Source: Streptomyces iconiensis
GTDB taxonomy: Bacteria > Actinomycetota > Actinomycetes > Streptomycetales > Streptomycetaceae
Length of the DNA: 64,000 nucleotides
NCBI RefSeq assembly: GCF_028657195.3
Contig: NZ_JANCPR020000023.1
Coordinates: 1 to 64,000 of the forward strand
Direction of reading: 5' to 3'
Shown here piece by piece: positions 8,892-17,443 of this stretch (position 1 is its first letter; each line of letters opens with the position of its first letter). The notes under the pieces were generated by a model. That model did no database searches and was not told the origin of the DNA. It saw only the letters and a list, made by a program, of their open reading frames with translations. Made by a program: the position numbers and the translations under genes.

Positions 8892-9724
8892 CCGCGCCCG
8901 TCACCGCAGCCACCCGCGTCGCCCCCGCCGTCCGCGCGCTCGCCCGCGCCACGCTGGCAGCGCACCCCATCAGCCTCGAAGCCGTCATGGAGCGCGCCTC
9001 GCTGCTCGACCGCTACGACCGGTGCTATCTCGTCCCCGCACAGACCTTCCAGGACATCGCCGCGCACCTGACCGACCCGCACCGCGAGGACCCGTTCCGC
9101 GCGCTGTCCATCGGTGGACGCCGCTGGTTCGGCTACCACTCCGTCTACTACGACACCCCCGGCCTGCGCGCCTACCACGACCACCGGCAGGGCCGCCGCC
9201 AGCGCTGCAAGATCCGTGAGCGGCTGTACGAGGACACGGGCGAGCGGCAGTTCGAGATCAAGGTGAAGGGGAACAGGGGCCAGACCCTCAAGTTCCGCCG
9301 CCGCCTGGGTGCTTCGGCGCACGCGCTGGAGGACGCCTCGCTCTCCTTCCTGCGCAAGACGCTCGACGACGCGTACGGCGCGGACTTCGCCACCCCCGGC
9401 GACCTGCGCCCCAGCCTCACCACGGACTACACCCGCGCCACCCTCGTCGCCGACGGCCAGCGCATCACCTGCGACGCGGCGCTCGTGTGCAGCGACGCGG
9501 AGGGCAACGAGGTGCATGCCGCCCGCGACATGGTCCTCGTCGAGACCAAGTCCTACGGCCACCTCACCGAGGCGGACCTCCTCCTCCACGAATACGGCCA
9601 CCGCGCCACCGACTTCACCAAGTACGCCGCCCTGGGCGCCCTCGACCCCGCCCTCGCCTCCAACCGCTGGACCCGCTCCCTGAAGGAGACCTTCCCGCGG
9701 GCCGCCGTGGCCCAGGCCGCCTGA
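8888..9724 (+). CDS. VTC-domain polyphosphate polymerase-like protein
   Basis: A 278-aa VTC (triphosphate tunnel metalloenzyme-type) domain protein. Visible tunnel features are RYDRCYLVP near the start, the YYDTPGLRAYHDHRQGRR strand, RCKIRERLY, EIKVKGNRG, TLKFRR, and late acidic/basic strands LVETKS and DFTKYAAL. Yeast Vtc4 uses this domain to make polyphosphate from ATP, and bacterial members are presumed to act similarly. GGGAGA precedes the ATG, which overlaps the DUF4956 stop. CotH, a frequent third partner, is not adjacent. Confidence 0.85.
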   Translation: MTAPVTAATRVAPAVRALARATLAAHPISLEAVMERASLLDRYDRCYLVPAQTFQDIAAHLTDPHREDPFRALSIGGRRWFGYHSVYYDTPGLRAYHDHRQGRRQRCKIRERLYEDTGERQFEIKVKGNRGQTLKFRRRLGASAHALEDASLSFLRKTLDDAYGADFATPGDLRPSLTTDYTRATLVADGQRITCDAALVCSDAEGNEVHAARDMVLVETKSYGHLTEADLLLHEYGHRATDFTKYAALGALDPALASNRWTRSLKETFPRAAVAQAA

Positions 9725-9779
9725 GCGGCGGCCCGGGGGCGGGCCGGGGCGCGGCTCCACGTGACGTACGTGCGCGGCC

Positions 9780-10232
9780 TCACGCCGGGAGGGGGCGTTC
9801 GTGCACGACGTGCTTCATCACCAGGGTGGAGCTGAGGCGCTGGACGCCGGGGAGGGTGGCGAGCTTCTCGTCGTAGAGGCGCTGGAAGGCGGCCAGGTCG
9901 GCGGTGACGACGCGGAGCAGGTAGTCGGGGTCGCCGAAGAGGCGCTGGGCCTGGATGACCTGGGGGAGCCCTGCGACCGCCTGCTCGAAGTCGGCGATGG
10001 TGGTGCGGTCCTCCTGGCGCATCGTGACGAAGACCAGCGCGTCGAAGGTGAGGCCGACCGCGTCCGTGTCCACGACGGCGCGGTAGCCGCGGATGGCGCC
10101 GCTGCGTTCCAGCTCGCGCAGCCGCCGGTGGCACGGCGAGAGGCTGAGGCCCACGCGTCCGGCCAGCTCGGTGACGGTGAGGCGTCCGTCCTGCTGAAGC
10201 TCCGCAAGAATCTGCCGGTCCATGTCGTCCAT
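9780..10232 (-). CDS. Lrp/AsnC-family transcriptional regulator
   Basis: A 150-aa one-domain-plus-RAM regulator: an N-terminal helix-turn-helix (DRQILAELQQDGRLTVTELA to CHRRLREL) and a C-terminal ligand-binding AsnC domain (FVTMRQEDR through TLVMKHVV). It is divergent from a LysE-type exporter 113 bp away, the classic arrangement in which an Lrp-type regulator senses an amino acid and controls its exporter. Two starts are possible, ATG 10232 and ATG 10223. The first is used because GGGAGA lies 9 nt upstream. Confidence 0.9.
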   Translation of the reverse strand: MDDMDRQILAELQQDGRLTVTELAGRVGLSLSPCHRRLRELERSGAIRGYRAVVDTDAVGLTFDALVFVTMRQEDRTTIADFEQAVAGLPQVIQAQRLFGDPDYLLRVVTADLAAFQRLYDEKLATLPGVQRLSSTLVMKHVVHERPLPA

Positions 10233-10246
10233 GGAGAAGATTCTCC
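10233..10246. promoter_or_regulatory. Palindrome at the Lrp-type regulator start
   Basis: GGAGAA-GA-TTCTCC is a 6-bp perfect inverted repeat with a 2-bp centre, immediately upstream of the regulator's start codon and in the intergenic region shared with the exporter. It could be an autoregulatory site, though it also supplies the ribosome-binding purines. Confidence 0.35.
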
Positions 10247-10344
10247 CACTCCTGGCGGCTCAGACGACCATTTAAGGGAACACCTTTGGGCGGATAGTCC
10301 GTATTCTTCGTCTCAGTGCCGTACGAGAGGAAGAACCACCACCC

Positions 10345-11022
10345 ATGGCTACCAGCTCCATAGCCGCGTTCCTTGCCGTATCCGTCCTCCTGGTCCTCGT
10401 GCCGGGTGCGGACTGGGCGTACGCGATCACCTCAGGACTGCGCGACCGCTCCGTGCTCCCCGCCATCGGGGGCCTGATGCTCGGCTACGTCGGTCTGACG
10501 CTCGTCGTCGTGGCCGGTGTGGCCGCCGTCGTCGCTGAGACCCCCGGCGTGCTCGCGGGGCTCACCCTGATCGGCGCGGCCTACCTGGTGTGGCTCGGTG
10601 TGACGACGCTGCTCAGCTCCAAGGCGGGGCCCGGGCTGGACGCCGGCACATCCGAGGCGGCGGAAGCGGGGGCCGCGGGCGGTGCCGGGGAGAGCGCCGG
10701 GGCCGCGGGGGGCGCCGCGCCCCGTTCCCGGGTGCTGAAGGGCGCCGGGGTCAGCGGCCTGAACCCGAAGGCGCTGCTGCTCTACATCGCCCTGCTCCCG
10801 CAGTTCGCCGACAGCCACGGCACCTGGCCCCTGGCCGCACAGATCGGGCTCCTGGGGCTGCTGCACATGGCGATCTGCGGCGTCATCTACTTCGGTGTGG
10901 GCTCACTCGCGCGCAACGTCCTCCGCTCCCGCCCGACGGCTGCCCGCCTCGTCACCCGCGTCTCGGGCGTCGCGATGATCGTCCTCGGCGGCCTGCTCCT
11001 GGGCGAGCAGCTGCTCGCCTGA
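10345..11022 (+). CDS. LysE/RhtB-family amino-acid exporter
   Basis: A 225-aa membrane protein with the LysE-family N-terminus (FLAVSVLLVLVPGADWAYAI), the central LNPKALLLYIALLPQF motif, and about five or six hydrophobic helices. A Gly/Ala-rich loop (residues ~92-130) is longer than in typical members. The family exports basic or neutral amino acids or homoserine/threonine across the cytoplasmic membrane. The divergent Lrp-type gene is the probable regulator. Confidence 0.88.
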   Translation: MATSSIAAFLAVSVLLVLVPGADWAYAITSGLRDRSVLPAIGGLMLGYVGLTLVVVAGVAAVVAETPGVLAGLTLIGAAYLVWLGVTTLLSSKAGPGLDAGTSEAAEAGAAGGAGESAGAAGGAAPRSRVLKGAGVSGLNPKALLLYIALLPQFADSHGTWPLAAQIGLLGLLHMAICGVIYFGVGSLARNVLRSRPTAARLVTRVSGVAMIVLGGLLLGEQLLA

Positions 11023-11068
11023 CCCGCCCCGCCCCACCTCGTCGGCCCCGGGCGGCCCGGACGGTTCT

Positions 11069-12415
11069 TCAGTCGCCGTGGGTGCCGAAGTGGCAGCGTA
11101 CGGACGCGCCGCCGTGGGGTGAGTGGCCCAGCTGTACGGTGCCGCCCGAGTCCTCTGCCGTGGTGCGGGCGATGTCCAGGCCCAGGCCCGTCGACCCCGC
11201 GCCGCTCTCGCCGCGTACGGCCACCTCCGCCGCGTCGCCGAAGCCCGGCCCCTCGTCCTCGACGGTGAGGGTGCCGTCCGAGGAGACGGTGAGCCAGAGC
11301 GAGGTGCCCTCCGGGGTGTGGTCGAGAACGTTCCCGATGAGGGCGTCGAGGACGGCGGACAGCTCGTCGGGCGAGACGCGTACGGGGTGGGGCGAGGCGT
11401 GCGGCGGCGGCACGTCAACGGTCACGGTGCGCCCCTGGTCCTCGGCGAGCGGCATCCAGAACGCGGCGCGTTCGCGGACGACAGCCGCCAGGTCACAGCG
11501 CTGGGTGCCCGGATCGGCCCCCGCGCGGCGTGCGGCGCGGATCACCCCGTCGACGCTGCGTTCGAGCGCGGCGACGGAGGCGCCGATCCGGGCCGCCTCA
11601 CCCTCGTCACGCAGCCCCTCCGCGTCGAGCCGCAGCGCGGCGACGGGCGTACGGAGCCGGTGTGCGAGGTCGGCGCCGCGCTCGCGTTCGGCGGTGACCA
11701 GGCCGTCGATGCGCTCACCGAGTTCGTTCAGGCGGCCGGCGAGCAGCCGCAGCTCCCGGGGGCCCAGCGGGTCGGCGCGTGCGGTCAGTTCGCCGCCGGC
11801 GAGCCGGTCGGAGACGTTCGCGAGCTGGCGCGTCGCCCGTACGATCCGCGCCGCGAGGCGGTCGGCGAACGCCAGCCCGAGCAGCATGAGCGCGCCCCCG
11901 AGCCCCAGAAGCGCGAACCAGGAGGGCAGCACCCCGGCACGCAGCTGCTCGTCGGTCACGGCGACCTGCACCACCGAGGCGGAGTGCGCAGGCCCCGATG
12001 CGCGCGCTGCCGAGGCCCCCGAACCGAGCACCGGCACCATCACCACGCGTCCGCCGCCCCGCTTCTCGCCCGGCGCGTAGGTGAAGGCCCGGCCCCTGCG
12101 GGCCAGCTTGAGCGCGTCCTCGCTCACACCCGGCGTGCGCCGCCCCAGCACCGTGCCGTCGGCGAGTACGACGGAACTGCGCGGCTGGTCCTTGGCGTTG
12201 AACCCGTTCAGCAGGTTGTCGACCACCTCGCGTCCCCCGTCGCGCTGCCCCGCCGCGCTGCCGACGACCCCGGCGATGGACTGCGCGCGTTCGGTCGCGT
12301 CCGTCATGGCGCGGTCCTCGGCGTGGCTGCGTACGAGCAGGCCGAGCGGTATGAGCAGCACGGTGAGCACGACGGCCGTCGTCGTACCGATGAGGACGAG
12401 AAGCTGCCTGCGCAT
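11069..12415 (-). CDS. Two-component sensor histidine kinase
   Basis: A 448-aa sensor kinase. Order: TM1 (5-27), extracytoplasmic domain of about 130 aa, TM2 (165-186), HAMP (187-240), HisKA with phospho-acceptor His252 in ADLAHRLRTPVAAL, and a C-terminal HATPase with N-box (NVLDHTPEG) and G-boxes (DEGPGFGD, GLGLDIA). The ATG at 12415 overlaps the stop of the response regulator gene (TGATG), so the pair is coupled. It is a PhoQ/BaeS-like architecture. The stimulus is unknown. Confidence 0.92.
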   Translation of the reverse strand: MRRQLLVLIGTTTAVVLTVLLIPLGLLVRSHAEDRAMTDATERAQSIAGVVGSAAGQRDGGREVVDNLLNGFNAKDQPRSSVVLADGTVLGRRTPGVSEDALKLARRGRAFTYAPGEKRGGGRVVMVPVLGSGASAARASGPAHSASVVQVAVTDEQLRAGVLPSWFALLGLGGALMLLGLAFADRLAARIVRATRQLANVSDRLAGGELTARADPLGPRELRLLAGRLNELGERIDGLVTAERERGADLAHRLRTPVAALRLDAEGLRDEGEAARIGASVAALERSVDGVIRAARRAGADPGTQRCDLAAVVRERAAFWMPLAEDQGRTVTVDVPPPHASPHPVRVSPDELSAVLDALIGNVLDHTPEGTSLWLTVSSDGTLTVEDEGPGFGDAAEVAVRGESGAGSTGLGLDIARTTAEDSGGTVQLGHSPHGGASVRCHFGTHGD

Positions 12416-13197
12416 CACGCATCGCCCTCGCGCGCGGCCCCGGAGGCGCCGCTGCCGTCCCCGCCGGTGCCCGTACCGTCCCCGGAGGTGTCCGCGCCGT
12501 CCCCCGACCCCTCGGGTGCGGCCAGCTTCACGCCTACCGTCCGCACCGTGTGCAGGTAGCGGGGGCGCTGTGCCGTCTCGCCCAGCTTGCGGCGCAGCCA
12601 GGACAGGTGGACGTCGACGGTCTTGTCGGCCCCGCCCAATGGCTGCTGCCACACCTCGGCCAGCAGTTCGCGGCGCGAGACCACCTGGCCCTGGCGGCGT
12701 GCGAGGTAGCACAGCAGGTCGAACTCGCGGGGTGTCAGCTCCAGCGCCTCGCCGTCGAGCGTGACCTCACGTGCCGAGGGCGAGACGAGGAGCCCGCCCA
12801 CGCGTACGGCGGGCTCGGGCTCGTCCGGTTCGCCGTTGCCCAGCCGCCGCAGCACCGCCTTGATACGGGCCTCCAACTGGCCCGAACCGAACGGCTTGAC
12901 GATGTAGTCGTCGGCCCCGTCCTCCAGCGCCGCCACGATCTCCGGCTCCTCGTCCCGCGCGGTGGCGACAATCACAGGTACGTCGCTGACCGAGCGCAGC
13001 ATCCGGAGCACCTGCCCGCCGTCCACGTCGGGCAGCCCCAGGTCGAGCACCACCAGATCGGGCCGGTGCGTGACGGCCGCGTCGAGCCCCGCCATGCCTG
13101 TGGAGGCCGTGGCCACGGCGTGGCCACGGTCCCGGAGCGCCCTCACGAGCGCTCCGCGTAGCTGGGGGTCGTCCTCGACGACGAGTAGGTGCGACAT
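12415..13197 (-). CDS. OmpR-family response regulator
   Basis: 260 aa. The receiver domain has the acidic pair D9/D10, phospho-acceptor Asp52 (VVLDLGLPDVDG) and Lys101 (KPF). A C-terminal winged helix (LELTPREFDLLCYLARR, VDVHLSWLRRKLGE, VRTVGVKL) binds DNA. A 35-residue Gly/Asp/Ser-rich tail after the DNA-binding domain is unusual for the family and low-complexity. First gene of a two-gene operon with the downstream sensor kinase. Confidence 0.93.
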   Translation of the reverse strand: MSHLLVVEDDPQLRGALVRALRDRGHAVATASTGMAGLDAAVTHRPDLVVLDLGLPDVDGGQVLRMLRSVSDVPVIVATARDEEPEIVAALEDGADDYIVKPFGSGQLEARIKAVLRRLGNGEPDEPEPAVRVGGLLVSPSAREVTLDGEALELTPREFDLLCYLARRQGQVVSRRELLAEVWQQPLGGADKTVDVHLSWLRRKLGETAQRPRYLHTVRTVGVKLAAPEGSGDGADTSGDGTGTGGDGSGASGAAREGDA

Positions 13198-13331
13198 ACA
13201 CGTACGTTAGCCATATCGATTGCGAGCTGGGCGGACAGGTCTTCGGAGCCTGTACGGCTTGTACTGGTCTCCCAGCCGGTTTGTCCAGCTTTTAACCCGG
13301 CGTTAGGAAACAGGAAGGCAGACTGCGAGCC

Positions 13332-14090
13332 ATGGCGGGCAAGAACAGCGGCACCCCCGAGCACGACGGGGACGGCACGGACGGGACGGACGGCATCGAC
13401 GGGACCGACGGGACCGATGGTGGGGGCGGCACGGACAACACCGGTGGGGTGCGCGCCGGGCACTCCTCGCCGCGCGCCGGCGACCCCGCGCCGCACGCCA
13501 GGGAGCTGCGGCGTCGGCGTCTCGCCGCTGCCGCCTGGGTGTGTGCGGTCGCCGCCGCCTTTCTGCTGGGTGCGTGGTCCTTCTCGCACGCTGACCCTGG
13601 CGGCCAGTACGCGCGGCACGCGCCGATCGACGAGGCCGGCGTCAAGCGCGAGCTGACCCAGGCCGAACAGCGTGCCCGCGCCCGCACGCCGAATCCGAGC
13701 CCGACCCCGTCCGGGTCCACGGCTCCGGGCTCGAAGGACTCACCGGGCGCCTCGGACCCCGGGTCGCCCGACTCCTCCGAGTCCGGCGACAGCCCCTCCC
13801 GTGCGCCCGCCCGTACCTCCACGGTCCGCTTCCCCGACGGGCTGGGCACAGCCGTCGCCGAGTGCCGGACCGACGCCACCACCGTCAAGCTGCTGAGCTG
13901 GTCACCCGCCGAGGGCTACAGCGCCGACGACGTCGACCCGGGGCCCGCTGCCCGCGCCAGCGTCGAGCTGGAACCGGTCGCCGACGACGCCGACGACCAC
14001 ACCGTGCTCGTACGCTGCGTGGACGGCAAGCCTCACACCGGGTACGAGCACGACTCGCACGACTCCGACGACGATGCGGACGACGACTGA
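13332..14090 (+). CDS. Single-pass membrane protein of unknown function
   Basis: 252 aa, not recognised as a named family. A Gly/Asp/Thr-rich cytoplasmic N-terminus (1-55) precedes RRRR and one membrane helix (about 64-82). A Pro/Ser/Gly-rich extracytoplasmic linker (115-165) leads to a small domain with two Cys (in AVAECRTD and VLVRCVDG) that could form one disulphide, and a strongly acidic His/Asp tail. It is divergent from the OmpR-type regulator and could be a target of that system. It is probably surface-exposed. Confidence 0.6.
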   Translation: MAGKNSGTPEHDGDGTDGTDGIDGTDGTDGGGGTDNTGGVRAGHSSPRAGDPAPHARELRRRRLAAAAWVCAVAAAFLLGAWSFSHADPGGQYARHAPIDEAGVKRELTQAEQRARARTPNPSPTPSGSTAPGSKDSPGASDPGSPDSSESGDSPSRAPARTSTVRFPDGLGTAVAECRTDATTVKLLSWSPAEGYSADDVDPGPAARASVELEPVADDADDHTVLVRCVDGKPHTGYEHDSHDSDDDADDD

Positions 14091-14231
14091 TCGCCGGAAC
14101 ATGTGCGAGGAGCCTCGGCGTTCGCGCCGGGGACGGCCGCATCCCGGGACCGCTGTGCCCGCATGCCGCGCGGCTGCGCCAGGAGGCGGGCGTGAGCGCG
14201 TTCGCCGCCGTACTTCTCCGGCTCCGTGAGG

Positions 14232-14277
14232 CCCGATCGTGTGTGTCTCGGGAACCCGATTGTGTGCGCCTCGGGAA
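14232..14277. repeat. Tandem 23-bp direct repeat, operator-like
   Basis: Two head-to-tail 23-bp units (14232-14254 and 14255-14277) differ at three positions. Each unit is itself bounded by inverted arms CCCGA and TCGGG. It lies about 120 bp upstream of the aminotransferase-GntR operon, with a possible -10 box TAGTCT at 14332-14337 between. A binding array for the operon's own GntR regulator is plausible. Confidence 0.5.
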
Positions 14278-14397
14278 GGGGTACACGGCCGTGGCCGGAA
14301 CCCCTTGGTTCCGGTCCGGGAAGCACGTCAATAGTCTGACTGGCGTCCACCCGCCGTTTGGGGCGGCACGACGCGAGTGAACCGAGGTACCGAACGT

Positions 14398-15813
14398 ATG
14401 CCACCGATGCCACCGACGACACAGCAACCCTCCACAGGACCCGTGCCGGCGCCCGATCCGGCAGTGGGGGCCGCCGTGCACAGCACCGACCGTCAGCACG
14501 TGTTCCACTCCTGGTCGGCGCAGGGGAAGATCGATCCGCTCGCGGTCGCGGGCGCCGAGGGCTCGTACTTCTGGGACTACGACGGGAAGCGGTACCTCGA
14601 CTTCACCAGTGGTCTCGTCTTCACCAACATCGGGTACCAGCACCCGAAGGTCGTCGCCGCGATACAGGAACAGGCCGCGAAGTTGACCACCTTCGCGCCC
14701 GCCTTCGCCATCGAGGCGCGTTCCGAGGCGGCCCGGCTGATCGCCGAGCGCACCCCGGGTGACCTGGACAAGATCTTCTTCACCAACGCGGGCGCCGACG
14801 CCGTCGAGCACGCCGTGCGGATGGCCCGTCTGCACACCGGCCGCCCCAAGGTCCTCGCCGCCTACCGCTCGTACCACGGTGGCACCCACCAGGCCATCAA
14901 CCTGACCGGGGACCCGCGCCGTTGGGCCTCGGACACCGGCACGGCCGGCGTCGTGCACTTCAACGCGCCGCATCTGTACCGCTCGCCGTTCTACGCGGAG
15001 ACCGAGGAGCAGGAGTGCGAGCGCGCGCTCGCGCACCTGGAACAGACGATCGCCTATGAGGGCCCGCAGACGATCGCCGCCGTCATCCTGGAGACCATCC
15101 CCGGAACGGCCGGCATCATGATGCCGCCGCCCGGCTACCTCCAGGGCGTGCGCGAGATCTGCGACCGCCACGGCATCGTCTACATCCTGGACGAGGTGAT
15201 GGCGGGCTTCGGGCGTACGGGTACGTGGTTCGCTGCGGATCTGTACGACGTCGTGCCCGACCTGCTGACCTTCGCCAAGGGCGTCAACTCCGGTTATGTG
15301 CCGCTCGGTGGTGTCGCGATCTCCGCGAAGATCGCCGAGACGTTCGACCAGCGCCCCTACCCCGGCGGCCTCACCTACTCGGGGCACCCGCTGGCCTGCG
15401 GCGCCGCCGTCGCCACGCTCCAGGTCATGGCCGAGGAGGGCATCGTCGAGCACGCGGCGCGGCTCGGTGAGAGCGTCATCGGTCCCGCGTTGCGCGAGAT
15501 CGCCGAGCGGCACCCTTCGGTGGGCGAGGTACGCGGTACGGGCGTCTTCTGGGCGCTCGACCTGGTGCGCGACAGGACGACGCGCGAGCCGCTGGTCCCG
15601 TACAACGCGACGGGCCAGGACAACGCGCCCATGGCGGAGTTCGCCGCCGCGTGCAAGAGCGGCGGCCTGTGGCCGTTCGTGAACATGAACCGCACGCATG
15701 TGGTGCCCCCGTGCAACGTCACCGAGGCCGAGGTCAAAGAGGGCCTGGCCGTCCTCGACGACGCGCTCTCGGCCGCCGACGCGCACACCGTCCCGGGGGG
15801 CGCGACCGCGTGA
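14398..15813 (+). CDS. Class III PLP-dependent aminotransferase
   Basis: About 471 aa fold-type I aminotransferase of the omega-amino-acid:pyruvate group. The PLP lysine is Lys294 in TFAKGVNSGYVPLGG, with Asp265 (ILDEVMAGFGRTG) for the pyridine nitrogen. FFTNAGADAVEHAVRMAR and SYHGGTHQA are typical. Closest in flavour to taurine/beta-alanine:pyruvate transaminases (NMNRTHVVPPCNVTE-like C-terminus), but the amino donor is not certain. ATG 14398 was chosen over GTG 14377 because GAGG lies 10-13 nt upstream of the ATG and the extra residues are not conserved-looking. The stop overlaps the GTG of the GntR gene. Confidence 0.88.
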   Translation: MPPMPPTTQQPSTGPVPAPDPAVGAAVHSTDRQHVFHSWSAQGKIDPLAVAGAEGSYFWDYDGKRYLDFTSGLVFTNIGYQHPKVVAAIQEQAAKLTTFAPAFAIEARSEAARLIAERTPGDLDKIFFTNAGADAVEHAVRMARLHTGRPKVLAAYRSYHGGTHQAINLTGDPRRWASDTGTAGVVHFNAPHLYRSPFYAETEEQECERALAHLEQTIAYEGPQTIAAVILETIPGTAGIMMPPPGYLQGVREICDRHGIVYILDEVMAGFGRTGTWFAADLYDVVPDLLTFAKGVNSGYVPLGGVAISAKIAETFDQRPYPGGLTYSGHPLACGAAVATLQVMAEEGIVEHAARLGESVIGPALREIAERHPSVGEVRGTGVFWALDLVRDRTTREPLVPYNATGQDNAPMAEFAAACKSGGLWPFVNMNRTHVVPPCNVTEAEVKEGLAVLDDALSAADAHTVPGGATA

Positions 15814-16574
15814 TCAGACGCAGCACCCTGCGCTCGCAGATCGCCACCGCGCTCCGCGACGAGATACTGGCAGGACGGCTCGGCACGGGCCGCCAGTTCA
15901 CGGTCAAGGAGATAGCCGAGCAGTACGGCGTCAGCGCGACGCCCGTACGCGAGGCGCTGCTCGACCTCGCGGCGCAGGGGCTGCTCGACGTCGAGCAGCA
16001 CCGCGGCTTCCGCGTGCACGAGTACACGCTGGAGGACTACTTGGCGATGTGCGAGGCACGGCGGCTGGTCGTGGACGGCGTGCTCCACGAGGGCGCCTAC
16101 ACGCACGGCGCGGGGGAGGGCATCAGTGGTGAGAGCGCCGAGAACCTCGCGTCCGTGCGCCGCAGGGCCGACGCCGCCGAACGCGCCGCACGCGCCGGGG
16201 ACCTCGATGTGCTCATCGCCTACGACCTGCGCTTCTGGCGGGAGTTGGGCGGTCTGATCAGCAACCCGTACATCGGCGACTTCCTCGACCGCCTCCGCGT
16301 CCAGTGCTGGGTCTACGCGGTGCCGCGGCTGCGCGCACGCTCCTCGCTGCGCGGCCACCTGTGGGCCGGCCACAGCGCGCTCCTCGACGCACTCGAACGC
16401 TCCGACGCCGACGCGGCCCGCGAGGTCGTCGCCGACTACAACGCGCACGCGCTGACGCTGGTGGGCGCCGAGGGCGGCCAGGACGGCCGGTCGGCCGAGG
16501 ACCGCGAGGGCGCTGAGGACCGCGAGGGCGCCGGTCAAGCGCGGGGCGACGACGGTGCCGGGTGTGACGCGTGA
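15810..16574 (+). CDS. GntR-family regulator, FadR/FCD type
   Basis: 254 aa. The N-terminal winged helix (LRSQIATALRDEILAGRLG to VKEIAEQYGVSATPVREALLDLAAQGL) is joined to an all-helical FCD effector domain with the usual Asp/His metal-binding positions. The C-terminal ~25 residues are an acidic, repetitive tail. The GTG at 15810 overlaps the aminotransferase stop (GTGA), so enzyme and regulator are cotranslated. It probably senses the aminotransferase substrate and controls the operon, possibly through the 14232-14277 repeats. Confidence 0.9.
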   Translation: MIRRSTLRSQIATALRDEILAGRLGTGRQFTVKEIAEQYGVSATPVREALLDLAAQGLLDVEQHRGFRVHEYTLEDYLAMCEARRLVVDGVLHEGAYTHGAGEGISGESAENLASVRRRADAAERAARAGDLDVLIAYDLRFWRELGGLISNPYIGDFLDRLRVQCWVYAVPRLRARSSLRGHLWAGHSALLDALERSDADAAREVVADYNAHALTLVGAEGGQDGRSAEDREGAEDREGAGQARGDDGAGCDA

Positions 16575-16694
16575 GGCGCCGCCCCTGTGAGGCACCGCCC
16601 CCCTCGCCGGGACGGCCACCCCGCGCGCGTTACGCGGCACGCCGGGCGCATTACGCTGGTGACGTGCAGGTCCCTGACCGTATAGGAGCGCCCC

Positions 16695-17354
16695 TTGGCC
16701 TGTGACCTCTGGCTGGTACCCCTCGTGGACGTGCTCTGCCACAGTCCTGACAACCCGTTCGCCGAAGAGATCGCCACCTACGACAGAGCGCTCACGGAAG
16801 CGGGCCTGCCCACGGTTCCCGTGTTCGGCTACATGCCGGGCCTCTCCGGTGATGTCGCCCCCGTCGCGGGCTTCGACTACGACGCGCTGCACTACTTGCG
16901 CCGCGCCTACCTCCTGCTGGCCAGCGGCCTGGAGGTCACGCCGGTCGACGAGCTGGGCGGCGATTACGAGCAACTGCTGGAGATGTTCGAGCAGACGGCG
17001 CAGGAGTCGCACCTGGTGTGGCACTACGACCACGCGGGCTCGTACATCCCCGTCGACTTCACCGTGCCGCTCTCCGACGACGAACTCCTGGAAGGCGGCG
17101 GCCCGTTGGGCTCCAGCCACGGTCTGCTGCGTGAACTGCAGGTCGTGGGGCCCCACCTGGGCATCGACCCGGACAACCCGCCCCCCGCACCGGCCCCACC
17201 GGTGCGCCCGACCGACCTGGACGAACCGGCGGCCTCGGCCGCCATCGGCTACAACGACGGCACACCGTTCGGCCGCGAACGCCACGTATGGCTCGGCCTG
17301 CACGCCGCCGCCACCCGTAGCCTCGCGCAGGGTTCAATGATCGTCTTCGGCTGA
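16695..17354 (+). CDS. Conserved hypothetical protein
   Basis: 219 aa, unrecognised; looks like a soluble actinobacterial protein. It is rich in Asp/Glu, starts CDLWLVPLVDVL, contains HLVWHYDHAGSYIPVDF and ends with a compact HVWLGLHAAATRSL segment. No catalytic motif is evident. The start is the TTG at 16695, with AGGAG at 16684-16688. It stands alone between the aminotransferase operon and the convergent SLATT-like gene. Confidence 0.65.
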   Translation: MACDLWLVPLVDVLCHSPDNPFAEEIATYDRALTEAGLPTVPVFGYMPGLSGDVAPVAGFDYDALHYLRRAYLLLASGLEVTPVDELGGDYEQLLEMFEQTAQESHLVWHYDHAGSYIPVDFTVPLSDDELLEGGGPLGSSHGLLRELQVVGPHLGIDPDNPPPAPAPPVRPTDLDEPAASAAIGYNDGTPFGRERHVWLGLHAAATRSLAQGSMIVFG

Positions 17355-17443
17355 CGGCCCACGGCCCACGGTCGGTGTTCAAGGCCGTCGGCCGACGGCC
17401 GGCCGTGGCGGCCAACGGGCGTGCGCCGGCGCGCTGTTGTGTC

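Noticed and set aside
13885..15786. 633-codon open frame opposite the aminotransferase
   Set aside because: Antisense shadow of a clear PLP enzyme.
15375..17303. 642-codon open frame opposite aminotransferase, GntR and hypothetical genes
   Set aside because: Runs across three real genes with no domain of its own.
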